Below are positions 9,301-10,016 of a DNA stretch of 10,016 nt, in pieces. The DNA lies in contig CABVAP010000083.1 in assembly GCA_902496345.1 (NCBI GenBank), forward strand, positions 1-10,016, in the 5' to 3' direction. Each line of letters opens with the position of its first letter. Within the stretch, counting starts at the first letter, position 1. The notes under the pieces were generated by a model. The model had not been told where the DNA came from and did no database searches. It saw nothing but the letters and a program-made list of their open reading frames with translations. The DNA is from an uncultured Eubacteriales bacterium. Lineage in GTDB: Bacteria > Bacillota > Clostridia > Lachnospirales > CAG-274. The position numbers were made by a program, and so were the translations under genes.

Positions 9301-9618
9301 CACGCAAACGGTATTGTTCAAACTGACAAGCATAGAAAATATGGTGTAAAAACAAATTCAAAAGACATTATATCATTTAAAGCGTCACAAACTGGAACTT
9401 GCAACGTAACTGTTGGCGTATCAGTAAGTGGCAATGATACAATCAGTGATACAATCGTACTAAAAGTAAACGGAGAAATTGCAACTGACGCAGTTACTGC
9501 TGTTCAAGGAGAAGACGCAGTTATTAGTGTAGCTGTAAATGAGGGCGATGTTGTAACAATCAACACACCAACAAGAATTAACTTATGGTATAAAGCAATT
9601 AACGTTGCTTATGAATAG
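3376..9618 (+). CDS. Secreted modular pectin esterase: dockerin, CE8 methylesterase and CE12-like acetylesterase
   Basis: This 2080-residue exported protein should remove methyl esters from homogalacturonan and acetyl esters from rhamnogalacturonan, opening pectin to lyases. A signal peptide spans 1-33 (Lys-rich, hydrophobic core, cut after AFA). Residues 35-190 form a carbohydrate-binding-like beta-sandwich, and about 193-370 hold two CnaB or carboxypeptidase-regulatory-like modules. A dockerin at 378-436 has two calcium loops (N379/D381/D383/D390 and D415/N417/D419/D426). The pectin methylesterase domain (about 556-917) shows QDTLY with D745, TDFIYG with D768 and LGRMW with R834/W836. Arg722 stands where plant enzymes have a catalytic Gln. 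An Ig-like linker follows (918-1050). The SGNH domain (1060-1345) shows GDST with Ser1068, GGRSS, GHND with N1144, and DSTH with D1315/H1318. Three tandem repeats fill 1404-1858 and two beta-sandwich modules end the chain. I see no sortase signal or membrane anchor, so attachment is probably through the dockerin. The gene is monocistronic, ending at a strong terminator. Confidence 0.9.
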   Translation: MVKQKSFNKFSKIISLILSVAMIFGAFQVTAFAETITQGLWTINNEASSGTATYGDIGFTYHSPTTQLTYGLSGKDYVRSINTNGSASNGIVATEGKSYADFTAKTDGTLTVYVGNAATKTGYASKTTADGKSSAIGSFIPGSKDDYSNKETGFEVIQGKSWATVNMEVEEGTTYYITLSGSKMFCYGAEFVPYTTVSGTISDTTGAFTETDYSVKFINRTTGDIKNVDVKDNKYSVTLKPNYEYSVAFAGSLASNFAFSSATKFINVEATETATQTANLSIEKSISYVVKGSITGVADDYNTSDMKLVFIPEDTASFEDVQAELNENASAYTAQLVAGQKYTLNLKGAYDYELSEKIEVNYTPKTDDKDDTDSPVLGNPDGDNVISVNDAVVTLNYVLNASTANDTNAIVDRMDMNKDGYVTAIDVSMILQKALESIGSGDDEKPENDEITKDVTLSPVTTYDVNGKFIGLTQVRGKYQDLDVAPTELTLKNIDDGYKYNATISNGSYSLKLRNGRYIASITSDDYSTSTHVIVDNNATTRDLLFKDLSKKEVAYTDTLYVGSDKEYKTVQSAVDAVTNMTRTDGQSVTIKIDPGVYREQVYVDTPNVTFESNGGTRDNTKITWYYGIGYKYYSCVNSLYDPYADYDKFEKGNAVSYWGSAVITRVNATGFKAKNITFENSFNKYLTDEEFTDGVELNGLTGITEVRKESTNVDTRNATERAAALVNYADKTEFLNCSFIGSQDTLYTSNDTTDAYYKNCYIEGQTDFIYGNGDVIFDGCEINFCGYDGTKASAYITANSSDAAHLAEDGYIFRSCYISYNGERDVTAGYLGRMWGNSAKVAFINTQLEQSDMIMNEGWFSMTVAPTDERVTLKEYNTTYNGSKIDLSGRVNGAVDSINSDDYSVEKVFIEKGWTPTYYTTDSNNTPSFTTEPAMTSNGDLNTPNPGETITLSYALGDEWQGQDASRISWYAVDTDFDNTSLDTILEKATLLKTTSAVSSHTFQIPMECAGKYIMAVVTPITNNGLTGEAKYIIDTEKPVSSTWSNPSNPDDIAPGSGINIYLAGDSTVKDYSAKGIYNGGRILGEGAWGEYLQDFFDSKYVTVNNYAQGGRSSRSFLNEGKLDTIIKNIKAGDYLFIQFGHNDCANGKKYYEERYAPLITKDAQKTDSGYPTVLPTEDLKVTTPSNLVSAYGDKYYSWDCGATYKGYIQEYINRALEKGAIPVVVSPVARLYYTSDGKIRTHHDATMTDYEPTIAYNTTNNAYVTACEELYNENKDKGVLYLDAYGLTSSLYEKAYKDSGNDTYGKAVMANGDSTHSNKTGGVIQAGLIAKWAKDAGISISDYVVEPTTVYGETPDGNYIFTIKNSLFEAKDNSYVKSDYWTNYGQALFDSLAKKSDDTTKNVTFDFSTEDAIALYKTNADTTFVDGVYSGVYTNDSREKFDVDVYKDGVVYDESKTSDGIQAVAGKKIFALKVSDEGVYKITTTATGEGSLGMYSNSDLTELVSTTSEDSNTIEYAKKTSGEETIYVAITTANDMFISKISVSKEELPEEVPNDVTLNFATDDALKLYETDADTTFVDGVYSGVYTNANEQKFETSVYKNGVQYSNSTVSYGTKATPNKPIFSFKAKSQEVYTVKATASTGSGTIGLFTDEACQNPVATTSSDNAIVYKKTTADEETLYFATTDAGNMYLKEITISSYVPKNVILDFSNAEIAKVYTDDSSYTDGAYTGVYTNEDNQEFDAEVYRKAILYSSSGDSIDPQYGTKLNYVKVPLFSFVAPEKGMYTITTSLGAGSGTLSLFTDKDCTNEVATGDAGSTVVYKKATSEPETLYLAPTAVSNLYLKTATIKKEELPADVKTVFTGNVTGIESDDTNVVITLKGTTENHTITADEYTNTGLELIQGETYVITAKGDKGVYIGADLVPDDSGTADIVLSRLIFDFPLDFVENYDDYKTYLYLMNYSGDITDAYSGITVHANGIVQTDKHRKYGVKTNSKDIISFKASQTGTCNVTVGVSVSGNDTISDTIVLKVNGEIATDAVTAVQGEDAVISVAVNEGDVVTINTPTRINLWYKAINVAYE
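7585..8949 (+). repeat. Three tandem protein repeats of about 150 residues
   Basis: Within the esterase gene, units at 7585-8040, 8041-8484 and 8485-8949 (152, 148 and 155 codons) each begin V-T/I-F/L-x-F, contain DGVYSGVYTN or a close variant, and end in a short K-E-E-L-P or Y-V-P linker. The first two share a 49-base block (7639-7687 and 8098-8146) identical except for one synonymous T/C change. This indicates recent duplication or gene conversion. They are probably beta-sandwich carbohydrate-binding or spacer modules; I cannot name the family. Confidence 0.85.
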
Positions 9619-9654
9619 ATATTATTTGTTGTCAATCCTCTTTTAAAAATATCG

Positions 9655-9698
9655 AAAATGTGGTGCCAGCGTAAGCTAGCACCACATTTTTATTTTTG
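9655..9698 (+). terminator. Strong rho-independent terminator of the pectin esterase gene
   Basis: A 12-bp stem AAAATGTGGTGC / GCACCACATTTT is extended past one C-A mismatch by AGC/GCT closing a GTAA (GNRA-type) tetraloop. TATTTTTG and further T-runs follow. It starts 37 nt after the stop codon. Confidence 0.9.
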
Positions 9699-10016
9699 TT
9701 TTTTTATTTTTATTTTTATATAACTACACTTTCGTGGATAGTGTTAATAATTTTACAAATATTGTGGATATTCATAAACATTTTCTTCACCCTCTAGCAA
9801 AAAAATGTTGACAAGTTTGTAAAATTTTAAATTGGGGTTTGTAGGGGTGAACCTTTTTAAGTAAAAAGAGTTAAAAAACTGGTTTTGTGGTGGTTTTAGT
9901 TTTTTGGTTTATATCCGATTTTATCGGAAATCTATTTATTTGCCTACGGCGTGGTACTTTTTGATTGCAAAAAGTACCCAAAAACCTGGGGGGTTTCGAA
10001 TTCCCCCCAGACCCCC
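9699..10016. other. Gene-free region rich in inverted repeats
   Basis: No plausible coding frame is present. The segment up to about 9830 is AT-rich, with two GTGGAT copies near 9735 and 9764. After that come several hairpin-forming repeats: CTTTTT/AAAAAG near 9853-9868, AAAAAACT/AGTTTTTT (9873-9880 and 9898-9905), TCCGAT/ATCGGA (9914-9928), and the pair at the right edge listed separately. A TTGACA at 9808-9813 has no matching -10 box. Confidence 0.6.
9941..10016. repeat. REP-like double-hairpin element, cut by the window edge
   Basis: After GCCTACGGCG come two perfect hairpins. The first has 11-bp arms GGTACTTTTTG / CAAAAAGTACC around ATTG (9953-9978). The second has 8-bp arms CTGGGGGG / CCCCCCAG around a 9-base loop (9986-10010), then ACCCCC at the edge. 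Long G and C runs contrast with the AT-rich neighbourhood. Similar G/C-run hairpin units occur as dispersed repeats in Clostridia genomes, from general memory, so this is probably a multicopy intergenic repeat; copy number cannot be seen here. Confidence 0.55.

Noticed and set aside
9808..9836. A promoter starting at TTGACA near 9808
   Set aside because: No acceptable -10 box at 15-19 bp and no gene downstream in the window.
9699..10016. CRISPR array, tRNA or insertion sequence in the right-end repeats
   Set aside because: The repeats are unequal inverted pairs without regular spacers, no cloverleaf is visible, and there is no transposase frame.

Overview
The window is AT-rich, with clostridial-type regulatory signals: strong AGGAGG-like ribosome binding sites, TTGACA/TATAAT promoters, Ala-X-Ala signal peptidase sites and a dockerin. 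This points to a plant-fibre-degrading anaerobic Bacillota, probably a gut or rumen Clostridia (Lachnospiraceae or Ruminococcaceae-like). That is an inference from gene content and composition; no marker gene is present.

The left third carries three leftward genes. Bases 84-1055 encode a regulator made of two MarR-type winged helices in one chain. Its clear promoter is overlapped by a palindrome. Bases 1348-2106 encode a DUF1189 membrane protein with its own promoter and a downstream terminator that looks bidirectional. Bases 2207-3040 encode a MerR-family regulator with an N-terminal winged helix, a coiled coil and a C-terminal sensor-like region.

The right two thirds is one very large rightward gene (3376-9618, 2080 codons) for a secreted multimodular pectin esterase. 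In order it has a signal peptide, beta-sandwich modules, a dockerin, a pectin methylesterase domain (CE8), an Ig-like linker, an SGNH esterase domain like rhamnogalacturonan acetylesterase (CE12), three tandem repeats of about 150 residues, and a C-terminal beta-sandwich pair. One molecule could therefore strip both methyl and acetyl esters from pectin while being held in a dockerin-cohesin complex or on the cell surface.

The most notable regulatory structure lies between the MerR gene and the esterase gene. A promoter reading toward the esterase has an over-long 19-bp spacer filled by a palindrome with perfect 10-bp arms, the classic architecture of a MerR-activated promoter. The inferred circuit is that the divergent MerR protein switches on the esterase. 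A leader of about 220 nt with a perfect 12-bp inverted repeat follows before the start codon.

After the esterase gene comes a strong terminator. The last 300 bases have no gene but hold a dense set of inverted repeats, ending in a G/C-run hairpin pair that resembles a dispersed REP-like element.
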